DNA of 64,000 nucleotides from Pseudomonadota bacterium (GTDB taxonomy: Bacteria; Pseudomonadota; Alphaproteobacteria; Rhizobiales; Xanthobacteraceae), in the NCBI GenBank assembly GCA_023404675.1, contig JAEYAW010000027.1:1-64000 (forward strand). The letters are read 5' to 3'. This document shows positions 45,473-55,326 of this stretch, piece after piece. The number at the start of each line of letters is the position of its first letter. The stretch's first letter is position 1. The notes beneath the pieces are model-generated. The model was not told the origin of the DNA and searched no databases. It saw nothing but the letters and a program-made list of their open reading frames with translations. The position numbers were made by a program, and so were the translations under genes.

Positions 45473-48400
45473 ATGATGTTCTTCAGGGCAGGGTCGCGAT
45501 TTAGTGTTTTCCGTCCGGAGCTTGCGCGACTGATAAGAACCATCGGCATTGGTCTTGTCGCTCTTGGATGCGGTTTCGCGCAGGCGCAGGCCGCCAGCGG
45601 CAAGATTTACGCGATCGCCGGCTATGGCCCGCTGACGCCCGGCGGCAGTGCGTATTACCCGCTCGCGCGCCTTGAGGTCTTCGACCCGGCGACCAATACC
45701 TGGACGACCGGAGCCTCCCTTAACACGGCCCGCACTTTCCCGGGTGCAGCCACGGCGGCCAATGGCAAGATTTATGTCGCGGGCGGCGTCAGCAACGAAT
45801 ATCCGACGACGCGTTACGCTTCGCTCGAGGAATACGACCCCGCCGCCAACACGTGGACGGTGAGGGCGCCGATGGCGGCGGCGCGTGAGTATCTCACCAT
45901 GGTAGCCGCAGCGGACGGCAGGATCTATGCGATCGGCGGTATCACGTCAGCCGGGGTGGTTGGAACGGTCGAGCAGTACGATCCGGCGACAAACGTCTGG
46001 ACGACCAAATCGCCGATGCCGACGCCCCGGTTCGGTCACGCCGCCGCAACGGCGACCAACGGCAGGATTTATGTGGTCGGCGGCCGGAACAGCAGCGGCA
46101 ACACGATCGACGTGGTGGAGGAGTATGATCCGGCGACCGACCGCTGGACCACCAGGACTCCGGTCCCGGCGGCGCGAACGGACTTCGCCATGGCTGCCGC
46201 CCCGAACGGCAGGCTCTATGCGGCGGGAGGGTTTGGCGTGTCCGGGGGGCCTTCGCCCGCCTACACCCTCGTCGAGTACAATCCCGCCGCCGATACATGG
46301 GCCAACAAGGCCTCGTCGCTGCAACTCGGGGTGTATCTGGGAGACGTCAATCAAGCCCTCGCCGCGTCGGACAACGGCCGCCTCTATTCGGTCGCCGGGC
46401 AATCCAGCGAAGGCCGTGTGGGCGAATATGATCCGGCCACCAACACCTGGGCCCTGAAGGCCAGTCTGCCGGGCGGCACCCGCTATGGCCTTGTCGCGGT
46501 CGGAACTCCGCCGATGCGGATGGTGGATGGCCCCGCGCTGGTGGCCGCGGGCGGTTACGCGAACGGCCTCATCATCAACCGTGTCGAGATGTTCGATCCG
46601 GCCAGCAATACATGGTCCGGCCGCGCCGCCATGACCTCGAACCGGAATTATCATGGCGTCGCCACCACGGCCGACGGCGCGGTCTATGCGATGGGCGGCT
46701 ACACCGCTCCGGGACAGGCGACCAACTCCCTTGAAAAATACGATCCCGCCACCCGCACCTGGACGACCAAAACCCCGATGCCGACGACCCGCCTGGCGCT
46801 CGGCGTTGCGACCGGCGCGGACGGCAAGCTCTACGCCGCTGGCGGCATGACGGCTGGCGGGACGTATCTCGCCACTCTCGAAGTCTATGATCCGAAGACC
46901 GACACCTGGGACACGACGCGGGCGGCGATGCCTTCGGCGCGCGGATATCTTGCCCTGATAGCGGCCACCAACGGCAAGCTCTATGCGGTCGGCGGCAGCG
47001 ACAGCGGCGGCATCACCGGCAGGGTGGAGGAATACGATCCGGCAACCAACGCGTGGACGACCAAGGCCTCGCTCGCGACGCCCCGCCGGGCGCTGGGTCT
47101 GGCCGCCGCCAGCAATGGAAAGATCTATGCCGCCGGCGGCTATGGCAGCAGCGGCTTCTATTCCTCGGTGGAGGAATACGATCCGGTCGCCGACACCTGG
47201 ACCACGAAAGCGCCGATGTCGGTCGCGCGCGGCTGGCCCGCGCTGGTCGGCACGCGCAACGGCCGCGTCTATGCGGCAGGCGGCACCGGCGACGGCAGCA
47301 ATCAGCTCGGCAGCGCCGAGGAATACGATCCGGCGACCGACACATGGAACGCGAAAGCCGACTTGCCCGGTGGTCCGCGGTACGGGCTGGTGGGTGCAGC
47401 GACGCAGCTCTATGCCGACCTTGCCGTGACGATGTCGGACAGCCCCGATCCGGTGATCGCGGGCAACAACCTGACCTATACGATCGGCGTCACCAACAAC
47501 GGCCCCGATCCCGCGAGCCTCGCCACGTTCACCGATCCCTTGCCGGCCGGCGCCACCTTCGTCTCGATCGATGCCCCGAGCGGCTGGACCTGCACGACGC
47601 CGGACGTCGGCAGCAACGGCACGGTGTCCTGCACCAATCCGGCCCTCGCGGTTGGCAGCGGCAGTTTCACGCTGGTCGCGCGGGTCGATCCGGCACGAAC
47701 CACCACGCAGTCGAACACCGCGACGGTGTCGAGCGCGGCCGTCGATGTCACCAGCGCCAACAACAGCGCGACCGGCAGCACGGACGTACAGATATCGACC
47801 GACCTGAGCATTTCGATCGCCGCCAATGCCAACGCCGTCGCGGGCGAGCAGGTCTCTTACGCGATCAGCATCGTCAACGCCGGGCCGAGCGCCACCGCGA
47901 ACAACGTATTCGACGACATCCTGCCCGCAGGCGCCACCTTCGTCAGCCTGACGTCGTCGGCGGGTTGGTCGTGCTCGACGCCGGCGGTCAACGCGAACGG
48001 CACCGTCTCGTGCAGCAATCCGTCCTTCGCACCCGGCACGGCATCATTCACGCTGGTGGCGCGGCTGAACACGGCGACGGGCTTCACCAACACCGCAAGC
48101 GTCTCGACCACCACGACGGAGACGTCCACCGGCAACAACTCGGCGAGCGCTACCACGACCGTCAGCGCAAGCGGGACAAGCGCCAGCCTCGGGGTTTCGC
48201 CGTCGCCGAGCGCGCTCGGACAGACCGCGACCCTGACCGCGACCGTCACGCCGAACGCGCCGAGCGCGGGCGTCCCGACCGGCACGGTGACGTTCAGCGA
48301 CGGCGCGGCCACGCTCGGCACCGGTACGCTCAACGCCAGCGGCGTCGCGACGTTTCTCGCCTCCGGGCTGAGCGTCGGCCCGCATACGCTCAATGCAAGC

Positions 48401-51400
48401 TATGCCGGCGACGGTAATTACCTGCCATCGTCAACGTCGGCGGCCCACACCGTCAGCAAATCCGACAGCACCGTCACCGTGCTGTCGTCGCTCAATCCGA
48501 GCAGCTACGGTCAGGGCGTCAGCTTCCGCGCGCGGGTGATCGGCGTCACGGGACGGGCCACGCCGACAGGCAATGTCACGTTCGCCGATTCGCTCGGCGG
48601 CGATCTCGGCCCGACATCCCTGACCTCGACCTATGTCGTACAGATCGCTTCTGGCTCAGGGCACACCTGCGTGCTCGATAATCACGGCACCGTCTCGTGC
48701 GTCGGCGATAATTCCTACGGCCAAAGCGGCGGAAGCACCATGGGCAGCGGGGCCCAAATCTCGGTACTTCAGCCGATCACTTCGCTGCCGCCGATCACTC
48801 GGATCGTCGCCGGCGTGGTTCATACCTGCGCGTTGAGCCAGGCCGGAGGCATGTATTGCTGGGGCTCCAACTACAACGGCCAGCTCGGGTATGGCGGTCC
48901 GATCGGAAGCGGCGGTGACCGCTACCAGCCACAGGCCGTTCTCGATCCCACCGGTACGGCTCCGCTGACGGGCATCACTGCCATCGGCAGTGCGGAAAAT
49001 ACCATCTGCGCCAGCACGAGCAGCGCGCTTTACTGCTGGGGTTATAGTGGACAGGGCCAGGTTGGCAGCGGATCGACCTCGAACGCGGTCGCGCTTCCCC
49101 AGCAGGTGTCAGGCCTCGCCAGTGCGACCAACATTGTCGGGGGCAGCGGCTTCATGTGCGCCCTGTCCGGCGGCAATGTCTATTGCTGGGGGACCGGCAA
49201 CGCCGGACAGCTCGGACTTGGCAACACCACATCGTCCCCTACGCCGCAACTGGTCCCCGGCCTCTCGAACGTGAGCCGGATTTCCAGCGGCACCTATCAT
49301 GCGTGCGCGATAGCCGGTGGAGCCGCGTATTGCTGGGGCCGTAATAATTATGGAGCGGTCGGTGACGGCACGACGACCGATCGTTCATCGCCGACCGCGG
49401 TTGGCGGTCTCGGCGCCGTCACCGAAATCGCGGGGGGATTCGCAACGAGTTGCGCGATGGCGGCCTCGGGCGCGGTCTGGTGCTGGGGGTTGGGTCAGTA
49501 CGGAACGATCGGCGACGGCACGACGGCCAATCGCCTGACCCCGGTGTCAGTCGTCGGCCTGCCGGCCGGAAATACGGGTCTTTTCGGCAGCACCGGCGGC
49601 GGCGCGCAGATGTTGGTCGTGACTGCCGACGGCGGGGTGATGGGGTGGGGCGATAACAGCAGTGGGCAGCTGGGCAATGGCACGACGACCAGTCCGCAGA
49701 CGACCCCGGCCGCGATGCTGAATGCGAGCTACAGTTCTCTTTCGTTTTCGACATCGTCTTTGGTCGCTGGGACGCATGGGATTACGGCGACGTATGTGGG
49801 GGACGGCAATTTCAATGGGGCGACGTCCGCGGTGCTGTCGCAGGTGGTGAACGGCACGCCGACGACGACGAGCGTGACGGCGAGCGCGGCGAGCGTGATG
49901 TACGGCACGGCGGTGACGTTCACCGCGAGCGTGAGCGCGAGTTCGGCGACGCCCGCAGGCACGGTGCAGTTCGCAGTGGACGGCGCCCATCTCGGATCGC
50001 CGGTGGCGGTGTCGAACGGGGTCGCGACGTATCAGACCGCGGCGCTGGGCGTCGCGGGCAGCCCGCACGCGATCACCGCGACGTTCATTCCCTCCGATCC
50101 GAGTTTCGAGGTCAGTTCGGGCAGCTTAAGCGGCGGCGTGAGCGTGACGCAGAACACGACGACGGCGGCGCTCGCCGCTTCGCCCACGACAACCCTGCTG
50201 GGCGGAGCGGTGACGCTGACGGCGACAGTGACGCCCGCGAGCGGCGCAGGGCCCTTCGCCGGCACGGTGACGTTCTACGACGGCGCGGCCGCGCTCGGCA
50301 GCGCCGCGCCGGATGGGTCGGGCGTGGCGACGCTGTCGACGTCGGCGCTCGGCGCGGGCGTGCATGCCCTGACCGCCAGCTATGGCGGCGACGCCAACTA
50401 TGCCGGGGCGACCTCCGGCGCGGTCAGTGTCACGGTGTTGCAGCCGACCACGGTGACGCTGGCCAGCGCGCCGGCCGCCTCGGGCCGGCTCGGCGAGAGC
50501 GTGACCCTCACGGCGAGCGTCAGTGCGGCGTCCGGCACGCCCGCGGGCACGGTGACGTTCCGCGATGGCTCCGGGGTGCTCGGCACCGCCAGCCTCACCT
50601 CCGGGAGCGCCAGCCTCGCGACCTCCGCGCTGGCGCTCGGCGCGCACAGCTTCACGGCGGAGTATGGCGCAAGCGGCCTCTTCGCGGGCTCCACCTCGGC
50701 GGCGCTGGCCTTCACCGTGACCCGGGCGGCGGTCGCGGTCGCGCTGATGTCCTCGGTCGATCCCTCGATCTACGGCCAGAGCGTCACCTTCACCTCCACC
50801 GTCACTCCGGCGAAGCTGGGGCCGCCGACCGGCACCATCACCTTCTCGGACACCACGGGCGATCTGGCGATGGTCGCGATCGGCACCTCCGTCGATGCGT
50901 CGCTCTCCAGCGTCGCCATCGGCCGGGGCGGCTACACGCCTTGCTCGATCGACGGCACCGGCGCCTTGCAGTGCTGGGGCTACAGCAACTACGGCCAGCT
51001 CGGCGACGGCACCACGACCACCCGGCTGAAGCCGGTGACGGTGATCGCGAGCGGCGTCACCGCCGTCGGCGGCGGACTGTCGTTCAACTGCGCGGTGGTC
51101 TCCGGCGCGGTGCAATGCTGGGGCCGGAACAATTTCGGCCAGCTCGGCGACGGCACGTATAACAACAGGTCCACCCCCGATGCTGGGCCGATCGTCGACG
51201 ATCCGACCGCGATCGGAAGCGGACAGGGCCACAGCTGCGTGCTGACGCGTTCGGGCGCCGTCCAATGCTGGGGTTACAATATCAGCGGCCAGCTCGGCAA
51301 CGGAACTTACAACGACAGCCTGACGGCGGTGACGCCCCTCGCCGGCGGCGTCGCCGCGATGACGGTCGGCTATAACCACACCTGCGCGCTGCTGAGCACG

Positions 51401-54400
51401 GGAGCCGCGCAGTGCTGGGGCTACAACGGCTACGGCCAGCTCGGCGACGGCACCTACAACGATCGCAACACGCCCTTCACGCTGTTCCCGAGCGGCGTAA
51501 CCAAGATCGCGACCGGCGGATTCCACACCTGTGCGATCGTCTCCGGCGCGCTGCAGTGCTGGGGCCGGAACGACTACGGCCAGCTCGGCAACGGCACGAC
51601 GACCCAGTCCAGCACGCCGCAGACGATCATCGCCAGCGGCGTGACCGACGTCGCGGCCAGTTACTACCACACCTGTGCCGTCGTCTCCGGCGCGCTGCAG
51701 TGCTGGGGCCGCAACGACTACGGCCAGCTCGGCGACGGCACGACCACGCAGCGCAGCTCTCCGGTCGCGGTATCCGGGATGGAGAGCGGCGTCACGTCTC
51801 TTGCGCTCGGCATCTATCACAGCTGCGCGCTGGTCTCGGGCACGGTGCAGTGCTGGGGCAACAACAGCAATGGCCAGCTCGGCATCAATTCGCAGACCGT
51901 GCAGTCGGCTGTGCCGGTCGCGACGGTCGGCTTGACCCGCGGGACGGCCAGTTTCAGCTCATCGGCTTACGACGTGGGTTCGCACGCCATCACCGCCTCC
52001 TATTCCGGCGACGGGAGTTTTGGCCCCGGTTCGGATGCGCTGTCGCAGACCGTCAATCCCGCTCCCACCACAACGGGCGTAACAGTCGGTTCGCCGCATG
52101 CGGTTTACGGAACGCAGGTGACGTTCACGGCGTCGGTTGCGTCGGGGGCCGGCGCCCCGGACGGCAGCGCTCAGATCTACGCGAACGGCGTTGCGGTGTG
52201 TCAGGCGACGGTGACGAACGGGGCGGGAAGCTGCCAGAGTTCGGCACTGGCGGTTGGACCCTACACGCTCACCGCCAGCTTCACGCCCTCCAGCGGCAAT
52301 TACGAAGCCAGCAGCAGCAGCGGCCTGTCGAACGGGTCCCTGACGGTCGACCAGGCGACCACCGCTACGGCTATCACCGGCGTCTCGCCGTCGCCCGCGA
52401 CCTTTGGCGACAGCGTGACTGTGACCGCGGCCGTCAGCATCGCCACGGGCGCGGGCACACCCACCGGCACGGTCGCGTTCCATGCCGGTGCGTCCCTGCT
52501 CGGCAGCGGCACGGTGGATGGCTCCGGCATCGCCTCGGTCAGCTTCACGCCGCCGGCCGGCAGCCTCAGCCTCACCGCGAGCTATTCCGGCGATGCCAGC
52601 TTCGCCGCCTCGGCCACTGCGGCCACGACCACGCTCGCCATCGGCAAGGCTGTGCCCGCCGCCGCGCTCGCGCTCTCCGCGTCATCGAGCGTTTCCGGCG
52701 AGAGCGTGACGCTGACCGCCTCCTTCGCCTCCGCCGCCGGCACGCCGACTGGCACCGTGACGTTCCGGGACGGCACCACCACGCTCGGCACCCGCACCCT
52801 GACCGCGGGCGCCGCCAGCCTGACCACCTCGGCGCTGGCGACCGGGCCCCATACGCTGATCGCCGACTATGGCGGCGACGCCAGCTTCGCCACGGCCAGC
52901 ACCGCCGCGCACGCCTTGAGCGTCGGCCGCGCGGCCACCACCACCGCGCTCGTCCCCGGCGCGGCCACCGTGTTCGGCCAGAGCGCCACCCTGACCGCGA
53001 CCGTGAGCGTCACCGCCCCCGGCGGCGGCACGCCATCGGGGACGGTCAGCTTCTACGACGGCGCGGCCCTGCTCGGCAGCGCAACCCTGAACGGCTCCGG
53101 CGTCGCCAGCTTTGCCACCGCAGCGCTCGGCACCGGCAGCCACAGCATGAGCGCGCGCTACAACGTCTCCACCGATCACGACGCCAGCACCTCGCCGCCC
53201 GTGACCTTCAGCGTCGGCAAGGGCGCGACCGCGACCGCCGTGGCCTCCTCGGTCCCCTCCAGCGTCACCGGCCAGGGCGTCAGCTTCACCGCGACCGTGA
53301 GCGCCACCGCGCCCGCCGCCGGCACGCCGACCGGCACCGTGACCTTCACCATCGACGGCACGCCACAGCCGCCCGCAACCCTGGCGAACGGCGTCGCGAC
53401 GCTGGCGCGCGCGGATCTCGCGGTCGGCGGGCACGCCGTCACCGCCGCCTACAGCGCCGACGGCAACTTCAATGCCTCGACCTCCGCCGCGCTGACGCAG
53501 ACGGTCGGCAAGGGCTCCACCACCACGAGCCTGGTGTCGTCGGCCGCCGCGAGCGGGCCCTTCGGCACGAGCGTGACGTTCACGGCGGGCGTGAGCGCCA
53601 TATCACCGGCGGCCGGCACGCCCGCCGGCACCGTCACCTTCAAGGACGGCACGACCACGCTCGGCACCGGCACGCTGAACGGCGGCACGGCGACGTTCAC
53701 GACGTCGAGCCTCGGCGTCGGCAGCCACAGCATCACCGCGAGCTATGCGGGCGATGGCTCGTTCAACGCTTCCACCTCGGCCGGGCTTGGCCAGACCGTG
53801 ACGAAGATCGCCACCACCACCGCGCTGCTCTCCTCCGCCAATCCCTCGCAGAACGGCCAGAGCATTACGCTCACCGCCAACGTCGGCGCGGCCTTCGGCA
53901 GCGCAAGCCCGACGGGAAGCGTGACCTTCCTCGACGGCCCCACCGTCGTCGGCACCGGCGCGCTCGCGTCGGGAACGGCGAACGTTGCCACCACGAGCCT
54001 CGCCACCACCAGCCTCGCGCCCGGTGGCCACAGCCTCACCGCGCGCTTCGAGGGCAGCGCCGATCACAGCGCCTCCACCTCGGCGGCGCTGCTGCAGACG
54101 GTGGCGACCAGCTGCTCCGACATGTTCGGCGACGCCTTCACCATCTCCGGCCCCAGCGGCACCCTGCTCGGCAGCAATGCCACCGCCACCGCCGAGAGCG
54201 GCGAGCCCAGCCATGCCGGCGTCTCCGGGCCCGCGCGCTCGGTGTGGTGCGCCTGGACCGCCCCCGCCGACGGCACGGTCGCCATCGACACCTCCGGCTC
54301 CGGCTTCGACACCGCGCTGGCGGTCTATACCGGCGCCAGCCTCGCCGGGCTCAGCGTCATCGCCGCCAGCGACAACATCTCGGCCAGCGTCAGCCAGAGC

Positions 54401-55306
54401 CGCGTCGTCTTCGCCGCCGCCGCCGGCACCACCTATAAGATCGCCATCGACGGCAAGGCCGGCGCCAGTGGCCCCTATGTGGTAAGCTGGGCCCTGACCG
54501 GATCGGCCACCACGCTCGCCGCTGCCGTGCTGCCGACCTCGCGCTCGGTTCTGACGGGCACCCCCGCCACGGCCTTCGCCTCGGTGATCAACACCGGCAG
54601 CCTGGCTGCCAGCCAGTGCTATCTGGCGCTGCCGCCCGGCTTCCCCGCCACCTTCGCCTATCAGACCACCAACGCGGTCAACGTTCCGGTCGGGACGCTC
54701 AACACGCCGGTGGACATTCCCGCGGGCAGCTTCCAGCCGTTCGTGTTCGCGGTGACGCCGACGCTCGATCTCGACGCCTCCGCGATCCCGCTGACCTTCG
54801 CCTGCGCCAACGCCACCCCGGCCGCCACCATCGCCGGCGTCAATACCTTCACGCTCACCGCCTCGCCGCTGCCCTCGCCGGACCTGATCGCGATCGGCGC
54901 CACGGTGTCGGGCGACGGCATCGTCGCAGTGCCGGTCGGCGGCACCATGCCGTTCGTGGTGGCGGCAGTGAATATCGGCGCGGCCGGCACCATCACCGCC
55001 AGCGTCGACGACAACGGCGCCGGCCTGCCGCTCATCGTCACGCTGTGCAAGAGCGATCCGGCCACCGCGCTCTGCATCGGCGGCGGCGCGCCGTCGTCCG
55101 CGGTGACCCTCGACCTCGGCGCCGGCGAGGTCGTCACCTACACCGTCTATGTGCAGGCCGCAGGGCCCGTCGCCTTCGATCCCGCAGGCCACCGCCTGCA
55201 GCTGCGCCTCGCAACCCCCGACACCATCTCACGAGGCGGAACATCCGTCGCCGTTACAACAACAAACACCACACAGATCACTCACGCCGCTCAGGCCAGT
55301 CAGTAA
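45473..55306 (+). CDS. Giant exported multi-propeller protein: Kelch, DUF11, Ig-like and RCC1 domains
   Basis: A 3,277-residue protein with a signal peptide (about 1-41, ending FAQAQAAS). The order is: twelve Kelch repeats forming two six-bladed propellers (about 43-650), two DUF11 domains (about 650-900), then about 13 Ig-like (Big_3) domains. Two blocks of seven RCC1 repeats (CWGxNxxGQLGxG, about 1,056-1,420 and 1,800-2,150) are each set inside an Ig-like domain. A PPC-like beta-sandwich follows the Ig array (about 2,880-3,005), then a C-terminal beta region. There is no membrane anchor, sorting motif or autotransporter barrel. It probably acts at the surface or outside the cell as an adhesin or scaffold. 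The ribosome site is weak; an ATG three bases later is also possible. Confidence 0.9.
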   Translation: MMFFRAGSRFSVFRPELARLIRTIGIGLVALGCGFAQAQAASGKIYAIAGYGPLTPGGSAYYPLARLEVFDPATNTWTTGASLNTARTFPGAATAANGKIYVAGGVSNEYPTTRYASLEEYDPAANTWTVRAPMAAAREYLTMVAAADGRIYAIGGITSAGVVGTVEQYDPATNVWTTKSPMPTPRFGHAAATATNGRIYVVGGRNSSGNTIDVVEEYDPATDRWTTRTPVPAARTDFAMAAAPNGRLYAAGGFGVSGGPSPAYTLVEYNPAADTWANKASSLQLGVYLGDVNQALAASDNGRLYSVAGQSSEGRVGEYDPATNTWALKASLPGGTRYGLVAVGTPPMRMVDGPALVAAGGYANGLIINRVEMFDPASNTWSGRAAMTSNRNYHGVATTADGAVYAMGGYTAPGQATNSLEKYDPATRTWTTKTPMPTTRLALGVATGADGKLYAAGGMTAGGTYLATLEVYDPKTDTWDTTRAAMPSARGYLALIAATNGKLYAVGGSDSGGITGRVEEYDPATNAWTTKASLATPRRALGLAAASNGKIYAAGGYGSSGFYSSVEEYDPVADTWTTKAPMSVARGWPALVGTRNGRVYAAGGTGDGSNQLGSAEEYDPATDTWNAKADLPGGPRYGLVGAATQLYADLAVTMSDSPDPVIAGNNLTYTIGVTNNGPDPASLATFTDPLPAGATFVSIDAPSGWTCTTPDVGSNGTVSCTNPALAVGSGSFTLVARVDPARTTTQSNTATVSSAAVDVTSANNSATGSTDVQISTDLSISIAANANAVAGEQVSYAISIVNAGPSATANNVFDDILPAGATFVSLTSSAGWSCSTPAVNANGTVSCSNPSFAPGTASFTLVARLNTATGFTNTASVSTTTTETSTGNNSASATTTVSASGTSASLGVSPSPSALGQTATLTATVTPNAPSAGVPTGTVTFSDGAATLGTGTLNASGVATFLASGLSVGPHTLNASYAGDGNYLPSSTSAAHTVSKSDSTVTVLSSLNPSSYGQGVSFRARVIGVTGRATPTGNVTFADSLGGDLGPTSLTSTYVVQIASGSGHTCVLDNHGTVSCVGDNSYGQSGGSTMGSGAQISVLQPITSLPPITRIVAGVVHTCALSQAGGMYCWGSNYNGQLGYGGPIGSGGDRYQPQAVLDPTGTAPLTGITAIGSAENTICASTSSALYCWGYSGQGQVGSGSTSNAVALPQQVSGLASATNIVGGSGFMCALSGGNVYCWGTGNAGQLGLGNTTSSPTPQLVPGLSNVSRISSGTYHACAIAGGAAYCWGRNNYGAVGDGTTTDRSSPTAVGGLGAVTEIAGGFATSCAMAASGAVWCWGLGQYGTIGDGTTANRLTPVSVVGLPAGNTGLFGSTGGGAQMLVVTADGGVMGWGDNSSGQLGNGTTTSPQTTPAAMLNASYSSLSFSTSSLVAGTHGITATYVGDGNFNGATSAVLSQVVNGTPTTTSVTASAASVMYGTAVTFTASVSASSATPAGTVQFAVDGAHLGSPVAVSNGVATYQTAALGVAGSPHAITATFIPSDPSFEVSSGSLSGGVSVTQNTTTAALAASPTTTLLGGAVTLTATVTPASGAGPFAGTVTFYDGAAALGSAAPDGSGVATLSTSALGAGVHALTASYGGDANYAGATSGAVSVTVLQPTTVTLASAPAASGRLGESVTLTASVSAASGTPAGTVTFRDGSGVLGTASLTSGSASLATSALALGAHSFTAEYGASGLFAGSTSAALAFTVTRAAVAVALMSSVDPSIYGQSVTFTSTVTPAKLGPPTGTITFSDTTGDLAMVAIGTSVDASLSSVAIGRGGYTPCSIDGTGALQCWGYSNYGQLGDGTTTTRLKPVTVIASGVTAVGGGLSFNCAVVSGAVQCWGRNNFGQLGDGTYNNRSTPDAGPIVDDPTAIGSGQGHSCVLTRSGAVQCWGYNISGQLGNGTYNDSLTAVTPLAGGVAAMTVGYNHTCALLSTGAAQCWGYNGYGQLGDGTYNDRNTPFTLFPSGVTKIATGGFHTCAIVSGALQCWGRNDYGQLGNGTTTQSSTPQTIIASGVTDVAASYYHTCAVVSGALQCWGRNDYGQLGDGTTTQRSSPVAVSGMESGVTSLALGIYHSCALVSGTVQCWGNNSNGQLGINSQTVQSAVPVATVGLTRGTASFSSSAYDVGSHAITASYSGDGSFGPGSDALSQTVNPAPTTTGVTVGSPHAVYGTQVTFTASVASGAGAPDGSAQIYANGVAVCQATVTNGAGSCQSSALAVGPYTLTASFTPSSGNYEASSSSGLSNGSLTVDQATTATAITGVSPSPATFGDSVTVTAAVSIATGAGTPTGTVAFHAGASLLGSGTVDGSGIASVSFTPPAGSLSLTASYSGDASFAASATAATTTLAIGKAVPAAALALSASSSVSGESVTLTASFASAAGTPTGTVTFRDGTTTLGTRTLTAGAASLTTSALATGPHTLIADYGGDASFATASTAAHALSVGRAATTTALVPGAATVFGQSATLTATVSVTAPGGGTPSGTVSFYDGAALLGSATLNGSGVASFATAALGTGSHSMSARYNVSTDHDASTSPPVTFSVGKGATATAVASSVPSSVTGQGVSFTATVSATAPAAGTPTGTVTFTIDGTPQPPATLANGVATLARADLAVGGHAVTAAYSADGNFNASTSAALTQTVGKGSTTTSLVSSAAASGPFGTSVTFTAGVSAISPAAGTPAGTVTFKDGTTTLGTGTLNGGTATFTTSSLGVGSHSITASYAGDGSFNASTSAGLGQTVTKIATTTALLSSANPSQNGQSITLTANVGAAFGSASPTGSVTFLDGPTVVGTGALASGTANVATTSLATTSLAPGGHSLTARFEGSADHSASTSAALLQTVATSCSDMFGDAFTISGPSGTLLGSNATATAESGEPSHAGVSGPARSVWCAWTAPADGTVAIDTSGSGFDTALAVYTGASLAGLSVIAASDNISASVSQSRVVFAAAAGTTYKIAIDGKAGASGPYVVSWALTGSATTLAAAVLPTSRSVLTGTPATAFASVINTGSLAASQCYLALPPGFPATFAYQTTNAVNVPVGTLNTPVDIPAGSFQPFVFAVTPTLDLDASAIPLTFACANATPAATIAGVNTFTLTASPLPSPDLIAIGATVSGDGIVAVPVGGTMPFVVAAVNIGAAGTITASVDDNGAGLPLIVTLCKSDPATALCIGGGAPSSAVTLDLGAGEVVTYTVYVQAAGPVAFDPAGHRLQLRLATPDTISRGGTSVAVTTTNTTQITHAAQASQ

Positions 55307-55326
55307 CAAAATGGCCGGCGGTTTGA

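Noticed and set aside
45184..45504. A 106-codon frame before the giant gene
   Set aside because: No clear ribosome site, no protein-like pattern, and it overlaps the giant gene start and the tandem repeats.
50940..51900. Regularly spaced near-identical DNA segments (about 147 bp period), which could suggest a CRISPR or satellite array
   Set aside because: The repeats are in frame and encode RCC1 blades (CWGxNxxGQLGxG), with protein-level periodicity.
51412..54438. A 1,008-codon plus-strand frame overlapping the giant gene
   Set aside because: It is a +1-type shadow of the Ig and RCC1 repeats, rich in Arg, Gln and His with no recognisable fold.
50126..55192. Long minus-strand open frames (529 and 564 codons) inside the giant gene
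   Set aside because: They mirror the repetitive GC-rich coding strand, have Arg/Gly/Ala-rich composition with no domain and no ribosome site.
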